From assembly GCA_900155495.1 (NCBI GenBank), contig FTLJ01000579.1, positions 1 through 20,250 on the forward strand: a DNA stretch of 20,250 nucleotides, in the 5' to 3' direction. The notes beneath the pieces were generated by a model, which was given only the letters and a program-made list of their open reading frames with translations, was not told where the DNA came from and ran no database searches. A program made the translations under genes and the position numbers. The DNA comes from Porogramme epimiltina. Its lineage: Eukaryota; Basidiomycota; Agaricomycetes; Polyporales; Polyporaceae. Each line of letters opens with the position of its first letter. Position 1 is the first letter of the stretch. Positions 1 to 10,009 of the stretch are shown in pieces.

Positions 1-16
1 GGCGGGGGGAGGACAT
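1..16 (-). CDS. Possible start of a minus-strand gene leaving the left edge (5 codons only)
   Basis: Read on the minus strand, the first ATG after a plausible leader lies at 16-14 and continues as MSSPR to the window edge. It is chosen because no other ATG occurs on this strand between the TATA-like site near 229-236 and position 16, once the leader intron at 152-60 is removed. Product and length cannot be known from five codons. The start sits in a G-rich stretch (C-rich on the coding strand), which is common in leaders of this genome type but weakens any judgement of coding. The alternative is that the leader structure is real and the start codon lies further left. Confidence 0.25.
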
Positions 17-59
17 GGGGGGCGGGGGCGAGGGTGGGACGGTGGTGCTCCTCCCGAAG

Positions 60-152
60 CTGAGGAGGAGGAGTGGACGTTGATCCCGGAGAACCGCGCA
101 GGATTAAGTAGGAAGTAGGGCCGTCGGGCGGACGAGATAGGCAAACGCTTAC
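60..152 (-). other. Predicted leader (5'UTR) intron of the minus-strand gene
   Basis: On the minus strand a GTAAGC donor begins at 152. A TCAAC branch-like site lies about 23 nt before the acceptor, followed by a clean pyrimidine run (CACTCCTCCTCCTCAG) ending at 60. The predicted intron is 93 nt, in the size range of the verified kinase introns in this window. No ATG lies in the sequence upstream of the donor back to the TATA-like site, so the first exon would be non-coding. Splice signals are read directly; transcription is inferred. Confidence 0.35.
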
Positions 153-228
153 CAGGACGCGCGCGTGGGCTGGTGGGAGAAGCCGAGGAAGGACGGGTGC
201 ACTCCGAGAGGGGCGCAGGCGGCCACTT

Positions 229-236
229 CTTATATT
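229..236 (-). promoter_or_regulatory. TATA-like element upstream of the minus-strand leader
   Basis: The minus strand reads AATATAAG here in an otherwise GC-rich stretch, 77 nt before the predicted GTAAGC donor at 152. That spacing allows a transcription start near 200 and a short pyrimidine-rich first exon. A single AT-rich motif is weak evidence by itself; it gains value only from the intron signals next to it. Confidence 0.25.
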
Positions 237-1110
237 CGCCCACGAGAGTCGCCGGCCGTCGTGCCCCTGCCGCAGCCTCCAGAGCAGAAAGGAACCCGTC
301 CGAGGGCCCGCGTCCGCCCGCCCATTCGCCCTCCGTGGCCTGTTCCTGCCCCGGCTCCCTCGCGTGGCAAGATCCACCGCAGATCAGATCCAGCACCACC
401 TCAGGCGCCCGTCTGCCTCACCCTCTCCTCCGCCTTATTCGGCCTTCCATCCACCCTCGCCTCAAACCACTTCTCGGGCCCCCCGCCGCAGGCCTGCCGC
501 CACCGTCCACACCCGTTGGTATATACTGCAGCCCACATCCTCGTCGTCGCCCCGTTGCCCCGCCGCCACCCGCGAGAGCACACCGAATATTCTTTCCTCC
601 GACGAGTACGGACTCCCTCGTCACTCCCTGACACTCCGCCCAACACAGATCTCGCCTCGCGTTCCGGTCGGTTCTATCATTTCCCTCGCTCATTTTTCGT
701 CCCACTAGCCCTGACGACTTGACATATTCCAGCTCTATCCGCCTCTTCAATCACCACACGCCCTAACCCGCTCCGGGCTCCAGCGCGCCGCTGTCCCCAT
801 TTGCATGTCCCATGCCCACTACACAATCCCCTCCCAGTCTGTCTTGTCTCAATTCAAGCCTCCTCCGTCCCCGTTCCAGCTTTTTGATCCGCTACCCATC
901 GGATTACTCACAGCCCATCTGCACAGACCGCGCGCACATATGGCATTCCCACTCGTGTTTGCAATCCCATTTGCTTCTAACAACACGACATTCTCAACGA
1001 AACATCTACCCATTCTTCCTGTCAAGCCACAGTACCTGACGCTCCGACGTCGGTCGTTGGCTACTTTAAAGCGCGGTATCTGTTACCCGCTGGGGGTCAT
1101 CTAACTCGCC
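237..1110. other. Pyrimidine-rich intergenic region, no gene recognised
   Basis: The plus strand is strongly C/T-rich, first GC-rich and then closer to balanced from about 720. It carries a TATATA hexamer at 520-525 that reads the same on both strands. Open frames here (up to about 185 codons) are Pro/Arg/Ser-rich, lie in all frames and show no domain or motif. They fit long chance frames in GC-rich DNA. The block would be the upstream region of the minus-strand gene at the left edge. Confidence 0.5.
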
Positions 1111-1136
1111 GACAATGACGCTACTTCTTCGAAAGC

Positions 1137-1418
1137 ATGGAGAGCATGCCAGCGAAGACCCAACCGTGCGTACGCCTCGTCGCCGTCGGCCGCGCCGTAC
1201 CACGGCCGCTAAACGAGACACAGATGCTTGCAGTCATGTTCGCGACGCGCCGTCGCCGTCCTGTGACGTCCTCCTGCGACCTCGTCTCGGGACGAGGCTT
1301 CATAGAACATTCGTCTACGCCTGGAGCACCCAGATATGGGCGCGAGCGCCTCTTCGTCGTCCACCAAATGATGCTCCAGGTGCAGACTTTATCATGTCAT
1401 CCTCCGACCGCGTCGTGA
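1137..1418 (+). CDS. Weak candidate: hypothetical 93-aa open frame
   Basis: An ATG with purine at -3 and G at +4 (agcATGG) opens a 93-codon frame ending in TGA. It begins MESMPAKTQPC and ends in a less biased mixture of residues (HQMMLQVQTL) than the Arg/Pro-rich frames nearby. It follows a C/T-rich stretch that could serve as a leader. Against it: another ATG at 1115 in a different frame precedes it and opens 277 codons, no family is recognised, and no splice structure links it to anything. I list it only as a place to look for transcripts. Confidence 0.12.
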   Translation: MESMPAKTQPCVRLVAVGRAVPRPLNETQMLAVMFATRRRRPVTSSCDLVSGRGFIEHSSTPGAPRYGRERLFVVHQMMLQVQTLSCHPPTAS

Positions 1419-4012
1419 GTACCGCTCCGCCGACCAATGGCGACCAATTCTGCGAACGAGCACTCGCAGCGCACGCCCCTCGCGGCCGTCCGAACGCGCC
1501 TTCCTGGCGCGCCGCACCCGCCCCATGCTCGCGTTCTCGCCTCGTGCGCGCGCGCGCACCCGCTCACGCGGGCGACCGTCCCGCTTCGCTCCCCGCCCGC
1601 GGGAGCATCCTGCAGCGCACGCGGGACGGCTTCGATGCGGCGTCTCGCTGCCACCCCGATAGCGCGCGCGCGCGCGGCCCGCCCGAGCCCCCGCACGTAC
1701 AAGGCGAGCGCATGTCCGCCCGCGCAGCCAGAGCCCTGTCCTCGTTGCCCGGCGGGCGCACTCCCGCCCCAGTGCGGCGCCGAACGGGCAGGCCCTTCCC
1801 CCACCGCGGAGGTGCGCCGCGGGAGCCGCGCCGCGGGGTGGGCCACACAGGCAGGCCACGTTGCTGCCGCCCCCGACGACGGGCGCACGCCCGGGCGTGC
1901 TTCTCGTGCTTCTCGCACACCTCCGCACCGCTCGTGGGTTTGCGTTAAGGTGCGCCCGGTGGGCTGCGAGCCGTGCCCCTCGAGGCTCGCGTCCGCTGGG
2001 TGGTTCCCGTGCGCGTGAGCCCGTGCCCCGCCGGCTCTCGTCCGACCTTTCGGGACGGGAGCTGGCAGTAGTGCGAGGCGTCTGGCGTTATCCACCGGGC
2101 GTGGCCCGCTAGGGCTATTTTGGTGCCATTTCCTAGGCTTGCTGCGCCCCAGCAGTACTCTCCTGAGCCTCGCCCCACCGAATTACGGTGTGCCGAGGGG
2201 GCCCTGGATCCGTAGGCCCTTCGCTGCTACGACGCCTGCCGCGATGGCCCACGAAGTCGATCGCCAACAACGCTTCCGTTGCGTTTAGTAATCGTTCATC
2301 TTTCTAGGTTTTGATCATCTGCTTCCCCCTTCGGGTGTATCCTACGACGCTGCGCCGATAATGACACCGGTCATGGGTTCATGCACACAGTTCCCGTTGG
2401 CAGGACAGACGGGGGATGCGCCTCTGGCGTTAATCGGTTGGAATGCACGCCATGACGCCCACAGACGATACACTCTTACTGAAACGGGCATTTGGTTCCT
2501 CTCTAGCGCCCTGCGCTATGGTTCCACAACAACAACATGCGTCTACACGACCCGCGTCCCACCACGCACCTCGCAGCAGCTTCCTCCCTGCTTCGGATGT
2601 GGCCCAGGCCACGCCTCTCATGCCGGTGCGCCTCTCTTTCCATTCAGAAGCCCCGTTACAGTTCCCTCTCACCAGGGCTCACCCTTGATGGCAGCGGATG
2701 AGCAGATTAACGTATGCACGCCCCCCACCAGTCGCCCGACGCACACACGTGCCGCGGCCTACTACAAACCAGCCGCTGCGGGGGCGCACGCCCAAACCCG
2801 TTCCACCTCCCGCACGTCGACACGCGCCCTGACAGCGCTCCGATCCGTCGCCCCTCCACGGCGACATCCGCCACCCGCACCGCGAGAGGCGACGCCTGCA
2901 CGCAGCGGCCCCGCGGTCGCCTCCAAAAATGCCGCCGACGTCTTCCGTTACGGCGTCGCGCCCCTCGGGAGGTGCTCCCACCCTCCCGGCCGCGCGTGCG
3001 GCTTCTACCCCGCTCTAACGTCCGCCTCGGGGCGCCCCCTCTCCCTCCCCTCGGCTCGGACCTTGTGCCCAGGGATCCCTTCGACATCAGCATCGTCGAA
3101 GACTTATCAGTTACCAGCGGGCTATCAGGTCTCAACAAGGCCGTCAGCTGGCGATCGGCGGGTGCGGTAGCGTTGCCAGCAGGGCTGGGTTGTGCAGGAG
3201 GTACGGCCCGACGTGCGCTTGGCTACGATCCGCGCACACACCACAACCTGACGTCGTGCACGCCTCCTTCGTACGTGCGACGGAGGAGGACAGGCCCTCC
3301 GCAGGCGTGCGGAACTGCGTTCCCGCCCAGACGCCGCCGACGTAACGGCGCGCCGGAGGCCTCGAGCACGTCTCGCCGTTCGCGGGCCGCGGGAGCTTCC
3401 TATCCTGACACGCACGCGCAGAGCGCAAAAACCTATGGAACGCAGAATGTAGGACGCAGAACGCGGGATGCAGACGGCCTCGAGGGGCATGCCGTCCGGC
3501 AGGCGCAAAACCACCACCGCGCGCTCGGATTTGGCGCAAACCTGGCGGCAGGCTGAACGGTTTCGCCCGCACGGGCGGAGCGAGCGTGACATTGGTTAGG
3601 CATAGCAGCATCTGAAGCGTTTGTGCTGCTGCGCGCGGACCCCCAGGACATCCAACGTATGTTTTTCTCTCCCTTTCGACTCTCCACATCCTCCTCCGTG
3701 TTGACTCATGGTCCCCGCGGTTTCGTAGGGTGGGCTATATGCGTCTGTGCGCGCGGCGGAGCGTGCGTCGGCCGCAGCCCGCTTGGGGGACGTAAACGTC
3801 GGGTTCTCGCTCTCGGAGTCGTTCACTTTATGTCCGAGTCGACGTCACCCCGGCCCCGTTCCGTGCCCTTCCGAAGCTTAAGCGTAGCGAAGTCGCGGCT
3901 TCGCGTGCTGTGCGGCTTCGTGCGCCTCCGAGAGCAGAAAAAAGCTGGACGAGTGCTTGTGGAACCTCGGGGATGACTACAAGCGTCCGAGGGTCGCTTC
4001 TCTTGTGCATAG
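1419..4012. other. GC-rich region with overlapping chance frames, no gene recognised
   Basis: Positions 1450-1900 are extremely GC-rich with GCGCGC runs. Long frames occur there on both strands at the same place (for example 1115-1948 plus and 1397-2095 minus), the signature of stop-codon depletion rather than coding. Between 2110 and 2700 the composition is more balanced, but no frame has recognisable motifs. Around 3430-3475 there are degenerate repeats of a GGACGCAGAA-like unit. Two CCAAT motifs at about 1433-1450 are not tied to any start. No tRNA-like B box was found on inspection. Confidence 0.5.
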
Positions 4013-4054
4013 CGCGCTGTGCGTACTGCCGAAGCGGACGGATCTGTCACGTCG

Positions 4055-4903
4055 ATGCTTGCGAACAACGTCACAGAGGCTTGTAACACTCCACGGCGAA
4101 TGTGTGAACTGAGCGTACAGGTGAGCAGATGCCTGTTTGACGCCGTCCGCGGTTTCTAACTGTATCGTGAATAGTCAGTCCGGCCTGCCTCGGCTGCTTA
4201 CGCTCGTACAACAAGCATACAGTTTCGGCGTTTCTCGCGAGCTCTGAAGCATACTCAGTGCACCCGTCATCTGATCATGGCTGCGAGATGGCCCGCAAAC
4301 CCTCCGCACTCCACTCCAAGGTGTCCGAAGCGACCTCCCACCTCCTCTATCCACTCCACGATGCCGGGCGGACCGAGGCCCGTACCAAGCGATCGCGCGA
4401 TGCCCCATAGCTGTGAAGCCGCCGGCTCACTCTCCTTCATCGAACTTGTCTTCGATCAACGCCAGCTCGCATCGGGCCTGCCCCCCTTCCCCCCAGCCCA
4501 CATTGGCCGCCTAGCAAGGACAGACAGCTCCGATCGGCCATTGACCGGGCCTCCCAGGCGTCCAGACGACTCCCACCAGCTGCGAACCCTCCCGGTCGCG
4601 GCGCCCTCCGCCGTGCTCGGAGTGGACCGCGAGCTCGAGCCGCGTCGAGGCGCCGCGAGGCGCACGGGGGTGCCCATGGTGGCCTGCCGCCGCCGGGCGT
4701 GCGTCCGTGGGTGCGGCTGTGGGCGCATCGGCGCATCGGACGCGTATCTGCTACGTGCGCATAGACGAGTGCCGCCGGGATGGGGGGGCATCGTATTCGT
4801 TTCGTCTCGCAACTCGCAGCGCAATCGTGCGACGCGGATCGATCGCCCTCTCCCCTCCCCCCCAACCCCTTGCGAGTGCCTGCTCGGCTCTGTTGGTCGA
4901 TGA
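4055..4903 (+). CDS. Candidate two-exon hypothetical gene (join 4055-4120, 4175-4903)
   Basis: The support is a textbook fungal intron at 4121-4174: CAG before a GTGAGC donor, a CTAAC branch site at 4156-4160, and a TAG acceptor. Splicing in phase 0 joins a frame open since 4013 to a frame open to the TGA at 4901-4903, giving 264 aa from the in-frame ATG at 4055. The start is uncertain (poor context; the true start may be upstream). The exon 2 product is Pro/Arg-rich and matches nothing I recognise. The competing acceptor at 4178 (CAG) would instead end the protein after 22 residues (SGLPRLLTLVQQ...). A real transcript is more likely than this exact protein. Confidence 0.2.
4121..4174 (+). 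other. Well-formed predicted intron, 54 nt
   Basis: The element reads CAG then GTGAGC, TTTCTAAC at 4153-4160, and TAG at 4172-4174, with a second acceptor CAG at 4176-4178 (58 nt). Length and branch-to-acceptor distance match the kinase introns verified in this window. No protein family supports the flanking exons, so the evidence is signal-based only. Confidence 0.35.
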
Positions 4904-5650
4904 TCACGTTGGAGAAGCGGTGGGCGGAATGCCTGGATCCCCGCGCGGTGTCCCGCCCTACGTAAAAAATACTCGTCGGACCCCCCCCCCCCCATTTCCC
5001 AGCGCGCCCCTCCCGTCTGCGTCCCCGTTTCTAGAACCGCAGGGCGCAGCGCGAGGGGCTGAAGCCTCGCACAACGCACGACGTCATCGCGCCCAGCCAG
5101 CCCCGCGTACGTCCCGCTCCGGCGATACCGGGACCCCCAGCGCGCACGCGCATCTGCCTTTGAAGCCTCCGAGCACGCACGCACGGGCGCCGGCCCCACG
5201 CTCCGCTCGCTGCGTCCGGGCCAGGCGTGATCCGCGCACGCTGCGCGGCCACGGGCGCACGTCCGACCCGCCGGAGGGTGCCCTTCCAAAGGATGACGGC
5301 AGACCGAGGGCTGATCGGGAGGGAAGAAGAGGGGGGACAGGGCAGGACAGGGCGGGGCGAGGCAGGGCACCGCGATAAAAGGCTAGCGGGACGCGGGTGC
5401 CTGACGGGCCCTTGTTCTGCGGTGACGCGCTGACGATTCGCGGGTGCCGCATAGGCCGCGCGCGGGCGCGGGTACGGACGGGGGAAGCCCCGCTCGCGAT
5501 CGGGGTGGTCACTGGCCGGCGAGCTGGTTGGCGGGTATATGGTGTTGGGTGTGTCTGAAACGCGGGCCCCGCTGCTCCCTCTGCTTCGTCCGGAGCGGGG
5601 GTGCGGGGGATGTTCTGTGAAGGGCCGTCCCGAGGCGTGTTCTGCAGGCT
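4904..5650. other. GC-rich region then T/G-rich tail, no gene recognised
   Basis: A C13 homopolymer lies at 4981-4993 and a GGGCAGGACAGGGC-like purine repeat near 5335-5370. Overlapping Arg/Ala/Pro-rich frames occupy both strands. From about 5520 the plus strand turns T/G-rich, resembling fungal 3' untranslated sequence for a plus-strand transcript, but no coding end is identified upstream with confidence. Confidence 0.4.
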
Positions 5651-6650
5651 GTTGGTGTCTAGTCGTGAGTGTTTCTGAATTGTCATTTGGAATCTATGCT
5701 TACTGTATGGTTTGCTCTGATATGCTCTAGGCGTGTCCAAGGTTCCAGTATGCCATCGGATCGGTCTCGACTTTTCGCTTTGCCGGCATGAATACGAAGA
5801 TAGCGTCACGTCAGATGTTCAGTGCCCACGTTTAGGTCCGTTAGCACCTTTTCCTATTCATCCTCGTATACACTCAGACATATCATATCTTTAATCAACA
5901 TGTCATATCTTTAATCGTTAGAGACCGTTTGACTATTCGTTAACGATTCAGATCCCTTTTCCATTAAACTCGATGCCACTCAAGCGAGAATAGACACTCG
6001 AAGCCGAAGCCGTGTACACTCGCATACAAGGCCGAGAGAGAACCACCCTCGTCACGCACCGGCAGTCCGGGGGCCGGAAAGACACAATTCTGTGCGGGAT
6101 CGCAAACAAATCGTCCTCATTAAAGATGGTAAGAGTCTGCGCTAACCGGATTGTATGCGTCATCCGCAGTCTCCGTTCCGCGTGGCAGAGGTATGTTTCC
6201 ACAGTGCGCCAAATCATGAGTTACGTCCAGCAGTTGAAGCTAATGAACACGATTATTAACCACACAGTTTAATAAATTGATATACCGCAGACGTCCGTCA
6301 CACTGCATAGTTCACATGTGCAAGTCAGCCTCGCCACTTGGTCAAATTCCATGGTCCATTTCAAAGGGAGCACCTGCCAATTACATGCTTCCTCTTTCGA
6401 CATCGTCGGTTCGCAATGCCTCCAGGCCGAGTTCGACAATTCCTGTATGAAGCTTGTTACAATATCGTGAACACACACGCCATATCAACTTCTCGGGTCG
6501 TACCAAAGCCTAAAATTCAAACCAAAAGTTGTACGTTCCCGATCGCAGGTCCTTACAGTGAACCACACGATCGGTGAGCCCACCCCCACGATCCTGGTAA
6601 ATTTGCCGTGCTTACACATATCGCACGCTAAGTAAGTTCTACTCCGCTAG
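5651..6650. other. AT-richer island with repeats and splice-like signals
   Basis: About 1 kb is visibly richer in A and T than the rest of the window. It contains a 14-bp direct repeat (5883-5896 and 5903-5916), an 8-bp inverted repeat (5913-5920 with 5941-5948), and two consecutive intron-like elements on the plus strand. These are GTAAGA...CTAAC...CAG at 6129-6169 (41 nt, rather short) and GTATGT...TTAAC...CACAG at 6191-6267 (77 nt). Joining across both keeps a frame open from 5994 to a TGA at 6448-6450. No protein family is recognised and no start codon is convincing. A degraded gene or element, a non-coding transcript, or chance are all possible. Confidence 0.4.
5883..5916. repeat. 14-bp direct repeat with 20-bp period
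   Basis: TCATATCTTTAATC occurs at 5883-5896 and again, identical, at 5903-5916, separated by AACATG. The second copy overlaps the left arm of an 8-bp inverted repeat, AATCGTTA at 5913-5920 with TAACGATT at 5941-5948. Two binding sites for one factor or a fragment of a tandem repeat would both look like this. Confidence 0.9.
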
Positions 6651-8160
6651 CCGTGGCGACTTCTAGGCACGCGAGTGAAAGGGGGGGGGGCGACAACGCG
6701 CTAGACCCATGCTGTGCAGACTCGTGGCCGCGCGTCACCACAAACCACGCTAGAACGTGCTCGCTGACAATTGAAAGTTGTGGGTCCGACGTTCGACGCC
6801 TGCACGCTGATACGCGGGCCGTCACGGTCACTGACGGGGGGAACGCGGCAGGGCGCGGGGGGGGGGCGAGTGACGAGTTGCCACGGTGGGGGCGAGGCGA
6901 CATGTTCGCGGTTCTCGGGCGCCTAACGCGAATACAGCTTCGAGGCACTGTTGCAAGCTGGCGGTGAGCGGACCCCGTTACAGCTGTCGCGGGCTCTATT
7001 GGACGTTCTGACATGTTTGAATGTCGGGAGGGCAGGCTCCAGACAAGCTCTCGACATACGCATGCACGCCGTGATTAGCTTTGCGCGCGAAGCACGTTCT
7101 CCCACTTTGGCACCATGTGGAACGTTGGGGGGGGTGGTGTCGGGGTCGCCGCCTGGCATATCTCCTGTCAGCGTGTCCATGCCGGCGTCCTCGGCGTGTA
7201 GCACGGTGGACAGCCCCGGCTCTGCGAGTGTGCTCTCGTCCCTCGACGGCGGAATGTGCAGGGCAGCGCCCGCGACGCGATGGCCCGCTGCTGGGATGCG
7301 CGAACAGGACCCGCGCCCGCGCGCGGTTCTCGCGGGAACCCCGGGAGCGCACGACGTCATCCCGGACACACCATGGGGAGAAGAGGAGAAAAAAAAAGTT
7401 CGCGGCAGCGCGGACAGTGCGGGCGATGGCGGGTCGCGCCCGGTGGGGGGGAGCCACTGAATCGCTGTTGAGGAAGTGATGCGCAACGGGTGGCCCATCG
7501 CAGACCCCGACGCGCTTCCCTGCAGGCCCCGTCCGCCCGTGACGGTGCCGGCGGTATGGAGGTGCGTCGCAGCGCGGGCGTGGGCAGGGACGGCTCTCGC
7601 TGCCTCGCTGGCTGGGCTGGGCCCCGGCGGGCTGGCGGGCGGGCTGGGGTGGCGCGTTCCCTGCATCGGAGAGAGAGCCCGCGCGCCCGGTGAGGCCTGC
7701 CTACTGCCGAGCGCGGGTCGGACACCGCCGGCGGGGCTGCCATCCGAGGGCCGCTCGGGGACGTCTGCGCTGTCGCACAAGCTCAAGCTCTGCCCATCGC
7801 GCGACGCGGCCCTTGCCTGCGTATGCTCGCACCGTTGCCCCATCCGGTATCTCCTGCGTCCGCCGGCCGCGCGCGGTCCCAGCCACTCCGCTCCTCCTGC
7901 TCCCGCTGCTGCCCGCCGCCCCGCGCCCGCTGATGCCCGGCCTACAGAACAGATCCCGCCCGCCTCCTCCTCCCGCCGGCCCGCCGGGACGTCCGCGCGG
8001 GAGCGACGCGAAGACCAAGGCGGGCGGGCGAGAAGGACTCAGGCTCGGAGAAGGGCGATGGTGGCGACTGGCGACTGGGACCGCGGACGCCCGTCGTGCG
8101 CCCGCGCCGCTGACGACTTCCGCATCCGGCCCTGATCGTCCTTGTGGCGCCTCTCGATCA
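6651..8160. other. GC-rich region, no gene firmly recognised
   Basis: The stretch contains G10 runs near 6681-6690 and 6857-6866 and long frames on both strands. The longest is a 306-codon minus-strand frame, 7843-6923, starting with ATG. Its middle part has a more ordinary residue mix, with Asp, Glu and Thr (DAGMDTLTGDMPGGD), than other frames here, so it is noted as a finding. No domain or family is recognised, and the plus strand is also open over much of the same interval. Confidence 0.4.
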
Positions 8161-8207
8161 ACGCCTTTTAATTTTGCGAGGAACGGTTTGGTCGGCCGCC
8201 CCCGCCG

Positions 8208-8248
8208 CCTGTTGCCTGTTGCCTGTTGCCTGTTGCCTGCCTGCCTGT
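8208..8248 (+). repeat. Heptamer tandem repeat (GTTGCCT)n
   Basis: Four copies of GTTGCCT follow an initial CCT and run into GCCTGCCTG, a tetranucleotide continuation. It is a simple microsatellite in GC-rich non-coding DNA. Confidence 0.95.
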
Positions 8249-10009
8249 CCCGCCGCCGCGGGTGATGTCACGCCGCCGGTGCGCCCGCTCAAGCCACACC
8301 CCACGCCCGCTCTTGGGAACGCGGCCGTCCCGGGAGGGCTGGACGCGCGCGCAACTCTCCCACTCCCCCCCTCGCGGGCGGCCAGGCGATGATTGGGGGG
8401 CCCAGTGATCGTGCCTCCGCCCGTCCGCGGCCAGGCCGCGCTCAATCATGATCCTGCCTTTGTCGCCCTTACCGCCGCTCTCCGCCCCATCCCATCGCGC
8501 GCGCCCCATCACCCACACCCCGTCCGAGGATTTCGACAGGAGCGCCCGCACACTCTCTGGCTCTCGCGCGATCCGCTCGGGCACACATGGTGCTATTCGG
8601 GGCGCCGCGCGGGCGTGCGCACGCACTCCCTCGCGAGCTGCAGATCAAGTGGGGTGCGATCTGGAGGGGGGGGGGACGCGCGCCCGGCCATCTCCACTCG
8701 CCACCCGTCCCCAACCAACCACACCCACACGCCGCAACGCCGCCGCCCTCCTCCGAGTCGACGACGCTCCGCCGGGCGTCGCCCGGCCCGAGCAAAGCTG
8801 GAACTGGGGCGCCGTCGTGCGATGTTGACGATTCCGATGCGGCGCTCCAAGCCCGCGCGCCTCGCTACCCGCCCAAGTTCCAGCGAGGACCCCGGCGGGA
8901 GCAGACTCGGACGCGGACGCGGACGCGGACACGGACGGCGCGGCCGCAGGTGGAGCATTTGGAGCGCGAGAGCAGCAAGCAAGCAGCAACTGGCTGGCTG
9001 GCCCGTCGGTGCGCCATATCCGCACCGCTGGGCGATCACCCTAATCAGATTCGCTCTGCGCTCTCCATCCGTTCGGAGGTATCTAACAGAAAGGCGACGG
9101 ACCTTCTCTCATCTGCGGCCCGTTCGCACGCGCACCGCCGCTCTCCCAGCAAGTCAGGCTCCAAACGGACGGGGCGCGGGGGGGGGCGCGTGCCCTTTCC
9201 CCGCTCGCCGCACCCCACCCCTATGCACCACGCGCCCCCGCCCGTCGGGGCGGACGCGCGGTGCGGGATCGGGAGGAGCGTTTGTTGGTTGGGACGGGCT
9301 GGGCTGCGCCCGCGCCGGCGTTCATATACGCCCATCTATCAGCCGGGCTCTGATTTGGCTCAGGCGGAGATGGCGCACGAGAGGGCCGTCCGGCAAGCTG
9401 GGACGGCGGCGCGGGAGGTGCAATGGTGTGCAGGGGGGGAAGGCAGGCGGCGGAGGCGGCGGAGCGCGAGGCTTCTTCGCGAAATGCTAAAAATCTCGCG
9501 CGATCGCCCTTCTCCGAAGCCCCACGCGCCCCCGCGCGTCATGGGCCCACACCGAGAGAGAGTGCCCTCGCGAAACGCGAAGAGACGCGGGGCGCGAGAC
9601 GCTTCGCGCGCCCGCAAGCGAGCGCGGGGTCCAAAGCCAGCGACGGGGGCTGGAGGGCGCCGTGCCCCCCCAGTCGCCTTCTAGATTGGCGGGAGCGGAT
9701 GGGCGGACGCGGGACGCCCGGCCGCCTGGTCTGTGCGTGGGGCGCGGTTTGCCTTCGACCAGAAGGCGGGCCCTCGGCGCCCATGTCCGCGTACAGTGCG
9801 AGCATTCAGTTTAATGGAACAGTTCATTTGTTGGCTGCATCAGATGTGGACGGAGGTGCCAGCACGATCATGTTGCGTGAAGCTCCAGGGAGAGGGGAGA
9901 CCCCGAGGCCCGTGTCCTCTCGGATTAATGGGGCCTGCCCGACGCACGTCCGCAGATAAGACACACTGGGACCGTTCACGGATTTAGCAGGGGCCGTACG
10001 TGGGTATGA
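8249..10009. other. GC-rich region with simple repeats, no gene recognised
   Basis: Two 365-codon plus-strand frames overlap each other (8393-9490 and 8587-9684), and minus-strand frames cover the same DNA. The translations are Arg/Pro/Ser/Ala-rich with no motifs, so these are read as chance frames. A hexamer repeat (GGACGC)n lies at about 8904-8936. Around 9780-9960 the composition is more balanced but holds only a 58-codon frame. Confidence 0.5.
8904..8936 (+). repeat. Hexanucleotide repeat (GGACGC)n
   Basis: Three to four near-perfect GGACGC units are followed by diverged GGACAC/GGACGG units. It is a minisatellite-like simple repeat. Confidence 0.9.

Noticed and set aside
760..775. CCCTAACCC, telomere-like
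   Set aside because: A single unit only; no tandem array.
6058..6090. P-loop-like stretch (QSGGRKDTIL) in the AT-richer island
   Set aside because: The GxxxxGK[ST] pattern is not met; resemblance to an NTPase is superficial.
8393..9684. Two overlapping 365-codon plus-strand frames
   Set aside because: They overlap in different frames, are Arg/Pro-rich, cross simple repeats and show no motif; typical of stop-poor GC-rich DNA.
9783..9959. 58-codon frame starting MSAYSASIQFNG
   Set aside because: Looks protein-like but short, poor start context, no family recognised and no splice signals.
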